Below are positions 23,032 to 33,743 of a stretch of 64,000 bases of DNA, in pieces. Numbering within the stretch: the first letter of the stretch is position 1; every line of letters begins with the position of its first letter. The notes beneath the pieces were generated by a model. That model was not told the origin of the DNA. It saw only the letters and a list, made by a program, of their open reading frames with translations, and made no database searches. The translations under genes and the position numbers were made by a program. The stretch covers positions 5,580,001 through 5,644,000 of the forward strand of contig JAULSU010000004.1 of NCBI GenBank assembly GCA_030512335.1, given 5' to 3'. The DNA comes from Immersiella caudata. Its lineage: Eukaryota > Ascomycota > Sordariomycetes > Sordariales > Lasiosphaeriaceae.

Positions 23032-25278
23032 TCATACATATGCAGGTGTCTTGCTGCAGAGCACCAATGTCGTAGTCGACGGCGTGGTTGCCGTGATGGT
23101 TATCCGCGGCTTCAAGATGTCTATCCCGGGTCGATCGACGAAGAGCGTCTCGAGATTTGCGCAACTACAGGGAATGTGCGAAGTGGCCGTCACCGTGCTG
23201 GAATAGACCGTCTCGGTCCGGTAATCTCGTATCTTGAGAAGCATCGTGACTGTCTGCGTGCAAGGCGGCAGCGGGTGAGGTAGTTGCCGCGTGGTGGTTG
23301 GAAATTGCATATAGTCTGGTCGTCTATTTGCCGTTCTCAAACCAGCTGGCGGGGTTTGTGTATATAATTGCCTCGGAGACTCGTTAGAGGTCGGGGAAGC
23401 AGTTGCAGTCGGCAAGACATTGGTCGCCACGAACCAGGACGGGCTGTGTGCGTGTCCGACGGTCGAAGGGCTTCTGGCGATGGTGCCAACTCTGGGTTGT
23501 CGAACGATGGTTGGGTTGCGCATCACTTTGACCGTTTGCATGATGATTGTCGACTGTTGAACAACAGTCGAGTACCAGATTGTGATGACCGTGCATGGAC
23601 CGAGATTGTCATCCCCTTCGCCATTAGCACCCCACGGGCATTTGAAGGGGGAATCGTCTGCCGACTCATCCGTCTGCTCGTCTGTCGGTTGCTCGGCTAT
23701 CAGTTGTCCGTCTGTAGGCTGCTCGTCGGCTGAGTCTTGTGTTATGATCGATCCCGGAGCGTCTATACCGCTCGACGCTCTTGTTCTCGTCTCGAATGTG
23801 GTTGGTACTCTCCCCGGGGTGGTGATACTCTCCTGAGAGATCGAGCTTGTCTGGGAAACCTGTGCTGTGGGAGGTCTTCTCCCCGGGACGGTGATTCTTT
23901 GCCGAGGGGCTGAATCGGTCGGTGGTATTTCTGCCGAGGCGGGTCCTGTTGAACGGGATACCTCTGAGGGTAACCCCGCTGAGGGTAGCTCCTCTGAGGG
24001 GAGTGCACCTGAGGAAACCTCTCTTGGAGGGGGCTCACTCGAGGGGTGTTCAACCGAATGGGTTCGAACCGAGGATGGTTCTGTTGACGAGGGCCTTTCG
24101 ATCACCAGAGGCGTTGGCTGCTGAGTAGCGACTGTGACACTGGTTATCACCTCAACCCTGGTTCTGAGCTCAACGCTTGTCAGACGTTCCACGCTTGTCA
24201 GGCGCTCCACACTCGCTAGATGCTCCACGATTGTCTTGAGTTGGATGCTAGTACGGGTCTCAACAGCCAGGTTGGTCCTCAGCTCGATGCTAGTGACTGT
24301 TTCAACACGAGTTGTGACTCCGCCATTGACTGCAGTTGGAGTGCCAACGCCGTTCATGGTCTCAGGGAGTGCGCCAATCGTATTCCCGATAACACCCTCG
24401 GGTATTGGTTCGGCATTCACGCCGTTGGTCATCCTGGTACCACCGCTGGGCAAGTGCCTGGTAACAGGGTCAGGTTCGCCGTCAGGATTAGCATTGCCTG
24501 TAGCCACGCGGCTGGAATCTGTGGCATTCCCAGCCCAAGGGCTGGCATCGATAGGGGTCCCTTCCATATCACTCGTGCTCCCAGAAATTGACTTCGCGTC
24601 CGCTGTAGGCGAAGCCCGAGACGCTCCTGAAAATGGGCGGTTTGGCTCGAATGGCGGTCGAGGGGGTCGAGGAGGGCGAGAGAGTGTGGGAGACGGCAAC
24701 CTGGCACCATCTGCTGGTATTATTGAGGGACGTGTTCCCAGGGGTGGCAACAAAGGCGAACCTGACCCAGAAGATGCGAGCCCCAATGTTGATGGCCAGA
24801 CTGCCGGGGGCGTGGGCTCTGCAGACGATGCTGGCGGTGGCATTGGCATCGGAATTGGTACTGGCATTGGCGCCGGGAGAGGAACAGGCACCGGCGAAAT
24901 GACCGGGATCTTTATTGTCGTGGTTTCCGTTTCCGTGGCGGATACTTCGGTCCCTGCTGGTGGCCATATGATGATCTCGTCCGAGTCCCCATGGGTTTTT
25001 AAGTGGTCGCAAATTTCGGGGTACAAGGAGGCGAGGGGCCCGGCGCAAATCTGTCGGAGCTTTTCTATTACTTTTGGCACGTCTTTCTCGTCGCCAGCTA
25101 GCACGTCGATCAGGTTCGAATTGATGGTAATGACGGTTCTGATGGGGCTGGTCGTCTCGAGAGGGCCGCGAGGGAGGATTGGCGCTGTCGTGATGAGGTG
25201 ATCGCGGTCTGAAGAGCTACCCCAAGCGACAGAAGCAGTGGCAAGGGCCACGAGCCCGCTCACGATAAGGCGAGCCAT
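23032..25278 (-). CDS. secreted Ser/Thr/Pro-rich adhesin-like protein
   Basis: A single exon of 748 residues. A signal peptide (MARLIVSGLVALATASVAWG) is followed by a short ordered segment with two cysteines (residues about 78 and 90, in a helical stretch suggestive of a small disulfide-bonded domain). A long low-complexity region follows, with Pro/Met-Pro repeats, a Thr/Val/Glu/Arg repeat tract (units like SVERLT) and a Ser/Pro/Glu repeat tract. The C-terminal 200 residues contain W-Y-S-T-V-V-Q-Q-S-type Thr-rich strands and a few cysteines (C-T-V-I-T, C-T-Q-T-V, C-S-C). There is no clear GPI anchor. The composition suits a heavily O-glycosylated wall or surface protein. The plus strand is also open for 355 codons across the repeats, which I treat as a compositional shadow. 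No enzymatic motif is seen. Confidence 0.7.
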   Translation of the reverse strand: MARLIVSGLVALATASVAWGSSSDRDHLITTAPILPRGPLETTSPIRTVITINSNLIDVLAGDEKDVPKVIEKLRQICAGPLASLYPEICDHLKTHGDSDEIIIWPPAGTEVSATETETTTIKIPVISPVPVPLPAPMPVPIPMPMPPPASSAEPTPPAVWPSTLGLASSGSGSPLLPPLGTRPSIIPADGARLPSPTLSRPPRPPRPPFEPNRPFSGASRASPTADAKSISGSTSDMEGTPIDASPWAGNATDSSRVATGNANPDGEPDPVTRHLPSGGTRMTNGVNAEPIPEGVIGNTIGALPETMNGVGTPTAVNGGVTTRVETVTSIELRTNLAVETRTSIQLKTIVEHLASVERLTSVERLTSVELRTRVEVITSVTVATQQPTPLVIERPSSTEPSSVRTHSVEHPSSEPPPREVSSGALPSEELPSAGLPSEVSRSTGPASAEIPPTDSAPRQRITVPGRRPPTAQVSQTSSISQESITTPGRVPTTFETRTRASSGIDAPGSIITQDSADEQPTDGQLIAEQPTDEQTDESADDSPFKCPWGANGEGDDNLGPCTVITIWYSTVVQQSTIIMQTVKVMRNPTIVRQPRVGTIARSPSTVGHAHSPSWFVATNVLPTATASPTSNESPRQLYTQTPPAGLRTANRRPDYMQFPTTTRQLPHPLPPCTQTVTMLLKIRDYRTETVYSSTVTATSHIPCSCANLETLFVDRPGIDILKPRITITATTPSTTTLVLCSKTPAYV
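24150..24300 (-). repeat. short tandem coding repeats (SVERLT-type)
   Basis: Within the secreted-protein gene, 18-24-bp units encode variants of T-S-V-E-R-L and T-S-I-E-L-R. Two adjacent units are almost identical. Such tracts typically vary in length between strains. Confidence 0.55.
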
Positions 25279-25752
25279 GAATGAACCTCACGGGCGGCGA
25301 GCCCTCAACCCTTACATTGAAGAACTACAATCAGCAACGGCCGAGGAGACGAGGCCATTGTGGAAGTTAAATGCGATGTGGCTTCAGCTCCTCTCGAACC
25401 ATGCACAACTCCCGGAACGGCTCGTGAGAACGCCTCCCTGGTCGATCCGAACCGGGAGTGGAGAGATGAAAAACTTAATCTCGAGGAACAGCCGTGGCGG
25501 TGACTACGCCAATCCCACCGTGTGTGAAAGCTTCAGTTCGGGTTCGGTCAGCCTCATGCCGGTTATGTGTTGTCGCGAGTGGCACCATACCTGGTCGAAG
25601 TTGAGAACTGGACGATTCCATAATGATGCCAGGCCTCGTATCCTGCGTTTGAGGAGCATGCTGTGGTGGGTAGCGTGTCCAGCGATTGCCACGGAGCTGT
25701 GTCGTCGTGTGTAGTCGCGGTGTTGAACAGAAAGCTACGGTCTATTCCATGT
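25279..25752. other. intergenic between two minus-strand genes
   Basis: This 474-base stretch contains the promoter of the adhesin-like gene and the 3' flank of the Zn-cluster regulator. No gene is supported. Confidence 0.5.
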
Positions 25753-28361
25753 TCACCCATGGAGAAGCGACTCAACATCGTTAGAGTTGAAGATGGACTT
25801 AAGCCCCTGCCAGTGGCACTGCTCAGGTGTTAGTAATATCATCGCAACGCCAGCACATGGGACGCGGAACGGCTCTTGACTTACGGAATCGTCCCGGTCC
25901 CAATCGGTCACTTCGCTTGGTGAACTACCGGGCGTGGCAGCTTCAATCTCTTGAAGTATGTGCCAAATATGCTCCAGATCTTCATTAAGACCGCTGAGCA
26001 CCATCTGCTCGACCTCTGCATCGGTAGCGCCGCGCTGGAGGCCTTGTACTTGGGTCAGGAGGGCCGAGTAGAACAGGCGCCCTTTTATATTCGTCTCACC
26101 CGCCATGATTCGGCGGTTTGTCCAGGTTATCGCATACTTAACAGCATCAAACAAGTCCTGGCGTGGAGCTGCACCGCTCCCGATATTCCCAGGGGCGCCT
26201 ACGTCGTTTTCTCCACCGGGTCCGGTTCTCTCGATCTGGTGGTCTATGTCCATGCTCTGTCGGAAGGATTGGTCCTCTTGTACCTGCCAAAGTAACTCGC
26301 GACATATCGACAAAACTGCTAGCATTGGGACGGAGCGGAATGCCCCATGACCACATGTTGCTAACCTTGTGAAATCGTCCTTCTGACTTGCTGTTCCTGA
26401 GTCGCCCGCCGGTGATCCGGCGGCAATGGCCCGGTAAAGCTTTAGAGCTGTCTCAACGCACATCTTACGGGCAAAGTAATATGCCGGGTTGTCCTGCGCG
26501 AGCCAGGGATGGTTCAGTGCCAAAAAGAACCGATGAACCATATGCTCCGCCAACCGCAGCTGGAAAAGCGACAGACGCTTTGGGAGAATCCCAGCGGGAT
26601 CGTAGAATGGTAGTAACGTGGCCGACAGTGCTCGACAAGCAGTGGTCAGCTCAGCATTCCATTTCAGAGTCACCTCATAGGATCCAGCTGTAGTGAAGTG
26701 GCTGACGTATTGCGCAATGGCGAGCCGGGTTGGGAACGACCGGAGGAGAGCGAGCTGTACTGTCGTTTGTGTGAATGTGCTCGGGGACCGCGGGATTGGG
26801 GGGTGTTGTTCGTCGTCGCTCAGCTGGTCGTCGTCGAAGTTGGATGGCTGGCGGGTATCAAAGTCTGAGGCCGTCACCAAAGGAGGGCCTCCTGAGTCCA
26901 TGCTAGATTGGAGGACTATCTCCAACACAGTTGCCCAAAGACGTCTCCTCATCTCGGCTTGCAGAGTAGACATCTTGCCGAGATTTTCAGGGTCGCGGTG
27001 AAGCCCCATCTGCATTGCGACTCGCAGGATAGATCCAGCAGAAACCCAGCCCAAGTCGTCTCCCACGCCGCATGTCTCTCTTGCAATGTGCAACAAACAA
27101 AACACCTGGAGGCCCTCAAAGCTCGTGAGTGCCGTTTCCTCGTAAGACACTAGCCAAAGTTTGGCCTCGTGTATCCATTTGGCAGCAAGGCTTCGACGAT
27201 GCACCGCGAGGCCGTCATGGAAACACGCCCCAATCGCCACGCAGAGCTTCAGCTCCATTACAAACGCATCCCTCGCAGTCGATGGACTGTCCCAGTATTG
27301 GCGGTATTCGCGCCAAAAGGTAGGGCGGTGGATGATTCGGTAGACGCTCTCAAAGGTGCGGAAATAAGCCTCGACTAGGAGGCGAACGGTAGCCTCTGGG
27401 AGTGCGCTGGTTCCAATGTCAAAAGGAGAATGTAGCAGGGCCCGTTGCGTCCGTGTTTTGATGCTCTTGCCTAGACTCTTGCACTTGTGCAAGAGGAAAG
27501 AGGTTTTTGAACTTCTGTCCGCCTCAATCCGCTCGGCGAGGTTCATAATTAAGGGGAACTATAAGGTGTCAGCAAGATAAGCGTACCAGGGTGCGTCCTC
27601 GACTGTTGTCAAGGGGAAGCAGGCAGGTGGGATCAAGAACTCTCTGAACTTCAGCAAAGAGCACTTACAAATTTGTGCTTATCCACCCACTGGCTCTTCA
27701 TATCACATGGTCCGCTGTTAGGGGCAGTTTCCGGAGCACTGTGAGAACGCTGAGGCACGCCAGGAGGTTGGATCCCGGTATCCCGTCGCTTCAGAGCGTC
27801 GGCCAGCTGCTGCTCCAGCTGCCGAACGCGATCCTCCAGTGCAGCAGTGCTGCCGGAAGTCTGGGGCCCGGCATCAGCAGGGTGAGCCGAGGAACTGGAC
27901 ACCGAACCCGTTTCGGAAGACCGTACGCCGGGTAGGGAGGCAGCAGAGGTTGCATACTGCAGACCGGTGGCGGCACTAGAGGTCGGCGGGGCATCCGGGC
28001 GGAAGGCAAAGGTAGCGCCGGCGGGAAAGCGCGGTAAATTAGAATCCGAAGTGGGAGAGTCCGGATCAGCGGTGGGCGACAGCCTCCATAGGCGTGGCTT
28101 TGGCCGCCGGGCCTCCTCATAGGTGCAGTTGACGATCTTGGACTTAAGACAACTTGCACATGGCTCCATGCGATCGCAGCGGATCTTGCGGGTCCTGCAT
28201 TGTATGCATGAGAGGGCCGGCCTGTTGCGTCTCCGTGGCTCCGTGGGCGTTGCCGGCGACGAAGCGGAGGCGGGTGCCGATGATGGGACAGATGGCGGTG
28301 CCGATCCGGGCGCCGATGTGGACGGCGCCGGCAGAGTTGCGGTTCCCATGTCCACGTCCAT
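25753..28361 (-). CDS. Zn2Cys6 transcription factor with fungal-specific TF domain
   Basis: Exons 28361-27669, 27558-25885 and 25818-25753 give 810 residues. The 110-bp and 66-bp introns have GTAAGT donors, and the second has a TACTAAC branch. That second intron is a multiple of three and has no stop, so retention would add 22 codons. The Zn2Cys6 cluster is at about residues 53-80 with spacing C-x2-C-x6-C-x5-C-x2-C-x7-C, followed by a Ser/Pro linker and a short coiled coil (LEDRVRQLEQQLADAL) for dimerisation. The central domain begins with LVEAYFRTFESVYRIIHRPTF, the hallmark start of the fungal-specific transcription factor domain. I chose MDVDMGT at 28361 as start; the frame is open further upstream with an ATG at 28742. 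Targets are unknown. It is next to a secreted-protein gene, but no regulatory link can be read from the sequence. Confidence 0.85.
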
Positions 28362-31140
28362 GTCGGGCAGCTGCGCAACTTCGGTGGATCTTAACCTGCA
28401 GGTGGCGCTGTCCGGCTTTTGGGTCGGCGATGGGCGGAAAAGAGGCGGCGGACGGCGGACAACGGCGGGAATAAGAGAAAAGCTCCTGCGGGAGGTGTGC
28501 CAGCCGAGGGAAGCACACAGCGCACGAGGGGATGTGACGGACTCTTCGGTGGATTTTGGCGATGAGCAACGGGCTGCGGGCAATGACCAGGAAACTTCGC
28601 GCCGGTTGTCACTCGATGGCGTGAGCTCCTCCGGTTGCCTGCCTCCGCCCGCTGCTTGGGAAAGCCTCAGGCCATGGGCGCGACGAAAACGGGGCAGATT
28701 GGGGTGGTTTTCTGTGAGCGCCGAGGAAGGGCTGCGTTGCAAGGCAGGCAGGCACGTCCGAGACCGTTGGAGCCTGCAATTTTGTGTTTTTCCCGGGTGC
28801 CTCTGGAGGGCCCTATGAGCGCTTCTGATGCCCGCTGAGGCGCTGGCGTCAGATCGGCATCTCGGGGAGATGCGGGGGCTGGCAGCTAATCACCGACACT
28901 TTACTCTTCTAGGGCATCGTCGGGCACAAAATCCCGGGAATTGGGGAGACACCAATTTACCCAGATCCGGAGACGCTTAGCCACCGATGGCTGACAACCG
29001 AGGGAGCAGCAGGCTTTCGAGATCACTCAAATGAGAATTACAAAGACGCTGCGGCAAACTTCCAGGATCCAGGTCAGACTTTCCAGGTTGTTCGGACGCC
29101 GATGCCAGTGAGATGCCCATACGTAAACACAACGCATTCACCTGTGTCACACCTTCCAGTCCCGTCCTGGCGGTGGAGCCGAGCGAGCACGTGTGTCGGG
29201 TGCGTAAGGCGAGATGCGAGTCCGACTGGTTCTGTAACCGAACAAGTCGAAGCGGGCCCTCTCAAAGCTGGTAATTAGAGCGGCGCCAAGAGAGCGATCT
29301 GGGGCTTTATCTCCGCTGACGACCGGTTCCGCTGCTCGGGAAGGGGAATGCAGGGACGGCTGAACCCTTTCTCGTGCAAAGTTCCGAGCTGGCCAACACA
29401 CCCAACCCCTTGCCCGCGACCTGTCATCGTTATCCAGCCAAGCAGCTGTTGGTTGGCAGCACCTCTTTGCAGTGAGCGTAAAGAATACGCTCGCATCCAC
29501 CTGCCCGTGGCGCTTTTCGCTCACCTCGCACTGCAGGCCGCCATCCTTTTTCAGCCGTCCACAACCACCTATCTCCGATGGAACGGCCACGACCGATCCT
29601 TCTGCCTGCGAGGCGGGATGAGCCTTGCCTTGCCCCCTTCAGAGCCTGACAAGAGCGCCCGACCCAGGACAAGCTTCCGGCGTGCCGTATCCTGCTTAAT
29701 TTCTTACGTGTTTTGTTGACCGTACCGATATGCAAGCGCCCGCAGATGGTCTAAAAGCAACTTAAATCCGCACCTGGCGCCTCTCGTCAGATGGCCTCGA
29801 CAGTCGCCATATCCCCCTCTCCGATTGTCAGCGCGGCCACGGACATACCCATTCCCCCGTAGCCCCGTGGAGGACCCTGAAACAACTTCAGGATACTCTA
29901 CCTAGAAAGCCCACCCACCCAGCTCCCTTCGAGATTCCTTGCAACACAACATGCAACCGTGATCCTTCCCCACCTTAGTCCGAACTCCTGCTTCGTCGCG
30001 ACTGGATCCTCTCAGCGCTGCACGGCCCAAGGTGGTGGAACCAACAAGCTGTGCTCCTCGCCTGCGTGGGCGGAATGCGAAGGGAGACGAGTGGTCAATC
30101 AGATGAGTAACTGATCTGTCCGGCCCGGGGTGTTTCTCGCTCCCCGACACCCGGAACCGCCCAGCCACCGCCCGGGTCCACTCCGAGCAAACCTAAAATA
30201 CAATGATTTCGTAATGCGCTATTGAAGCTTCGGGTTTATCTCCGTCAGCACTACGCAGCCAGCCGCAAGTTGCCACAAATTGCCGTGTTCCTGCTCCCGT
30301 CTCGCTGCTTCTTGGGAAATGGCATTGGCACCGAAGCGGGAATGCGAAGGGGTTCGCATCGCTCGCTCAACAAAGTCTCCCATCTGGTCTTCTCGGACCC
30401 TCATAATGCCGTCTCGGTGCGAGCTCCCGCGAGGGACGCTTCTTGGCTGTGAGGGCGGGAAATGCCGTGATGGTTCCACAAAGGTGGAGGGAGGGAATTC
30501 GCCCGATCGACAAAAAAGCTGGCGGAACATGCCGAAGTAAACACCTCCAAACTCCACAGCGTCAAGCTTATGTACAGCTTCAACCTTCTCTCCGAGTCCT
30601 CCCAAGGTGCACGTGGAGTTGGCTATTCACGTTGGCTTGGCCGGCTCACTGCCAATAACCTGGCAGGGTAGACAAGGGAGCGAAGGGACGCACGAGTAGG
30701 GAATTAGATCTATTTGACACTGAGTTCGAGCTGGCTCTGCCACCACTGCACCCAAGCGCGACGGCCGAACTCCCTGCTCGATTAAACAGCCTAACCTTGG
30801 AATACCAACGTAACAAATGTACAAAACAATAAAAAGGTGCTGTGGTCCGCACTGAGATGCAGCATTGCCTAGGATCATTATACAAGTGGTAGCAGGTTGG
30901 TTGCCCGACTGGCACGGAATGCCCATCTGAAGACCAGAAGCCTCCGCCAAATCTTGAGGTACTCCTGCGTCCTCGCGTCGGAGAACCTTCTACCAAGAGA
31001 CGCCGTCTCGCCCAGTGAGCTGCTCCTTTCCCTCCATTCTATGCCTTTCCTCCACCCCTCATGCGCCGGTTCGTTTCCAGGGAGCCTGATCACGGTGTCC
31101 CAAGTTCTTTTTGCCCCAGACAAGCGTCACTGTATGCCCC
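28362..31140. other. intergenic, no gene seen
   Basis: About 2.8 kb. It includes the upstream region of the regulator and the 3' flank of the PDH E2 gene. All frames are short (under 150 codons) and featureless, and no tRNA-like cloverleaf was spotted. A long 5' leader of the regulator could occupy part of it. Confidence 0.45.
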
Positions 31141-32578
31141 TTAGAGAAGAAGCTCAAGAGGGTTCTCAATCACCTGCTTGAACTCTTTCATCCACTCGGC
31201 ACCGACGGCGCCGTCGACGACCTTGTGGTCGAAGCTACCAGTAACAACAATCTGCTCGTCCCACTCGACGCTGGTGGTGCCATCGTCGTTCTCAACCGGA
31301 ACGGCAACCTTCTTGACGCTGCCGATGGCGAGGATGGCGGCCTGAGGGGGGTTGATAACGGCGGTGAAGCGTTCGACGGCAGGGTTCATGCCCATGTTGG
31401 AGATGCTGATGCTGCCACCCTGGTACTCCTCTGGCTTGAGCTTGCTGTCCCGTGCCTTCTTAGCGAGATCCTTGACAGCCTCGGAGATACTCTGCAGGCC
31501 CTTGCCCTCAACACCCTTCACAATGGGGGTGATAAGACCGGTCGGGGTAGCCACAGCTACGGACACGTCGACGGTGTTGAACTGACGGATAACACCATCG
31601 CGCCATGAGCTGTTGACGGTGGGGACCTTCTTGCAGGCGACGCCCATGGCCTTGATCAGGAAGTCGTTGACCGAAAGCTTGTAACGCCCGTCAGCCTTGC
31701 TGTTGAGGGCTTGGCGAAGCTTGAGGAGCTTCGACACGGACAGCGAGGACGAGACAAAGTAGTGGGGGTTCTCAGCCATCGACTCCTTCAGGCGGTTGGC
31801 AATGGTTTTGCGCATGCCGCTGATGGGGATATCCTCGTACTGGGCACCTGCTGGTGTGGCAGTACCGGCGGTAGGGGCAGAGACGGCCTTGTTGACATCC
31901 TCCTCGGTGATCTTGCCACCGGGGCCGGTGCCCTTGAGGCTGCGCACGTTCACACCCTTCTCGACAGCCAGTCCCCTGGCCTGGAGCGTGATATTCGGGT
32001 CGCGGTCAAGGGAAGTCGGGAGCCTGCCGCCAGATCCACTCTCCTCGGGCTCGGGGGCCGGAGTCGGGGCTGGGGTCGACCCGGAAGAAGAGGACTCCTC
32101 TTTCTTCTCCTCCTTCGGTGCGGGAGGCGCGGACTCGCCACCGGCATCCTTGAGGGTGAAGCTCTCGAAGGCGCTGATGTCGGTGCCCTCCTCGACGAGA
32201 ATGGCGATGGGCTGAAAGGCAGGTAATGGTTAGCTGGGCCGAAGCGATGCAGCGGGATCTACCTACGTTACCGACGGGAACGTCCTTCTCGCCACTCTCC
32301 TTCAGAATCTTGGCCAGCACTCCCTCCTCTTGAAATTCAAAATCCATCTGAGCCTTGTCCGTCTCGATCTCGACGAGCACCTCGCCGGGCTCGATCGAAT
32401 CGCCCGGCTTCTTCCCCCACGCGCCAATATTTCCGGCTGTCATTGTCGGGGACAGAGCGGGCATCTTGACGACGGTGTGCGGGGGGAACGAGGCGTACCA
32501 TCTCGTGAGGCTTGGGAGCAGAACGCGGGCATACTTGGTTTGCTGAAGGGCTTGCCTTCGGAGCACTGGGGCGAGCAT
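31141..32578 (-). CDS. lat1: dihydrolipoamide acetyltransferase, pyruvate dehydrogenase E2
   Basis: Exons 32578-32267 and 32211-31141 are joined by a 55-bp intron (GTAGGT donor, CTAAC branch) and give 460 residues. The first about 30 residues are basic and hydroxylated (LRRQALQQTKYARVLLPSLTRWYAS), fitting a mitochondrial presequence. A single lipoyl domain follows, with the lipoylated lysine in ETDKAQMDFE at about residue 75. After a Pro/Glu/Ser linker comes the peripheral-subunit binding segment (ARGLAVEKGVNV ... GTGPGGKITEEDV). The catalytic domain spans about residues 235-460, with DIPISGMRKTIANRL near its start and the active-site D-H-K-V-V-D-G near residues 432-438. E2 forms the core of the mitochondrial pyruvate dehydrogenase complex and transfers acetyl groups from lipoamide to CoA. 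Length is normal for a single-lipoyl fungal E2. Confidence in family is very high. Confidence 0.95.
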
Positions 32579-33743
32579 TTTGAGTGGTGGAAAATAGCTC
32601 TTCGGGGGGATGCACGAGGAAGTTGACGAGCCGTGGAGCTGTGCGAAAAGAAAGGGAATGCCCCAATGCCCAAACACTGACAACCGGATTGTTCTCGAGA
32701 TGTGCCCTCGACGCGGTCCGGGAGTCAATTGATGACGAGTGGATAGCAGGATGGAGAGAGAAAGGTAAAGCAAGCCGGACCTGGATCGGCGAGAAGGCTG
32801 ATGGTGACACGCTGGGGCCAGTTTTTTTGCGTGGGATTTTCTGTTCGTTGGGGAGCTTAGCTTCCCGTTCACCCAAAAAAACGGGCCCTGCACCTCTGGC
32901 AGGGAAAATCGAATCCACGACACTAAGCCATTCCTGGCGAGCGGCGCCCTAGCTGTTCGGACATCCTCGCACCAGCCACACCTCGAGTGACCGTTATCTG
33001 CCGACAGGAAGCGACTGACTAAGACCGCGATCGCATTGCTTCGGCTGACAATTAGTAACATAACAGAATAATCTCTCAGGATGAAGCTACTGGCGTTGGC
33101 ATTTCATTTGTAGTCCAAAATGTTGAGCGCTCTTTGAGTTCAGAGCACTGAAATTTTTTTGAACTGAGCCACACTTGCCAAATCGAAGCTGGACGCACGT
33201 CCACAGGGGGCGCGCAAGGAGCAGCATGTGTCTCTGCAGTCGCTGCACAGCGGACGCCCCTCGAAGAGCTGAGGTCGGGGCCAGGGGTTGGGCGGGCCGT
33301 CTCTTCCCAAGGAATCCAGGTTTGGCAGGCGGACAGCAACCAGCTGGCACTGCAACAAGCACAAGGGTCAATCAGCGGGTCCACCGCAAAGATGACGGTT
33401 TTGCTGTCAACTTTCACGAGCGCCGCGACATCTGCTCCACCTGTCTCCTTTTCGACGCCGTCCATCCCGTCGCGCAGGCAGAACAGAACTACTCCAACGA
33501 GAGTCCCCAGGCACCAGCCAAAATTTACGTGCAGTTGACGACGCACGCCCCGTCGCTCAGGCTAACCACCAGCAGCCGGCAAGCTGAGGACAGACATCGC
33601 GCTAAACAAGCAAACAGCTGCCGCAACAAAGAAATCCAGTTTCGACGGTTTGCGTTTGCGCTTCTGGAGCCTCGCGACCCGCAACCCCCTCTCCATGCGC
33701 TGACCCTATCACCGCGGATGGCCTTCTGTTCCGCCGGCCGACC
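32579..33743. promoter_or_regulatory. divergent intergenic region between PDH E2 and sec7
   Basis: The two housekeeping genes diverge from this 1.2-kb stretch, so both promoters and 5' leaders must lie here. Several frames are open but have no conserved features. No specific element is asserted. Confidence 0.45.

Noticed and set aside
24134..25201. 355-codon open frame on the plus strand
   Set aside because: It lies exactly antisense to the repeat-rich secreted protein with a signal peptide. The openness follows from its biased composition.
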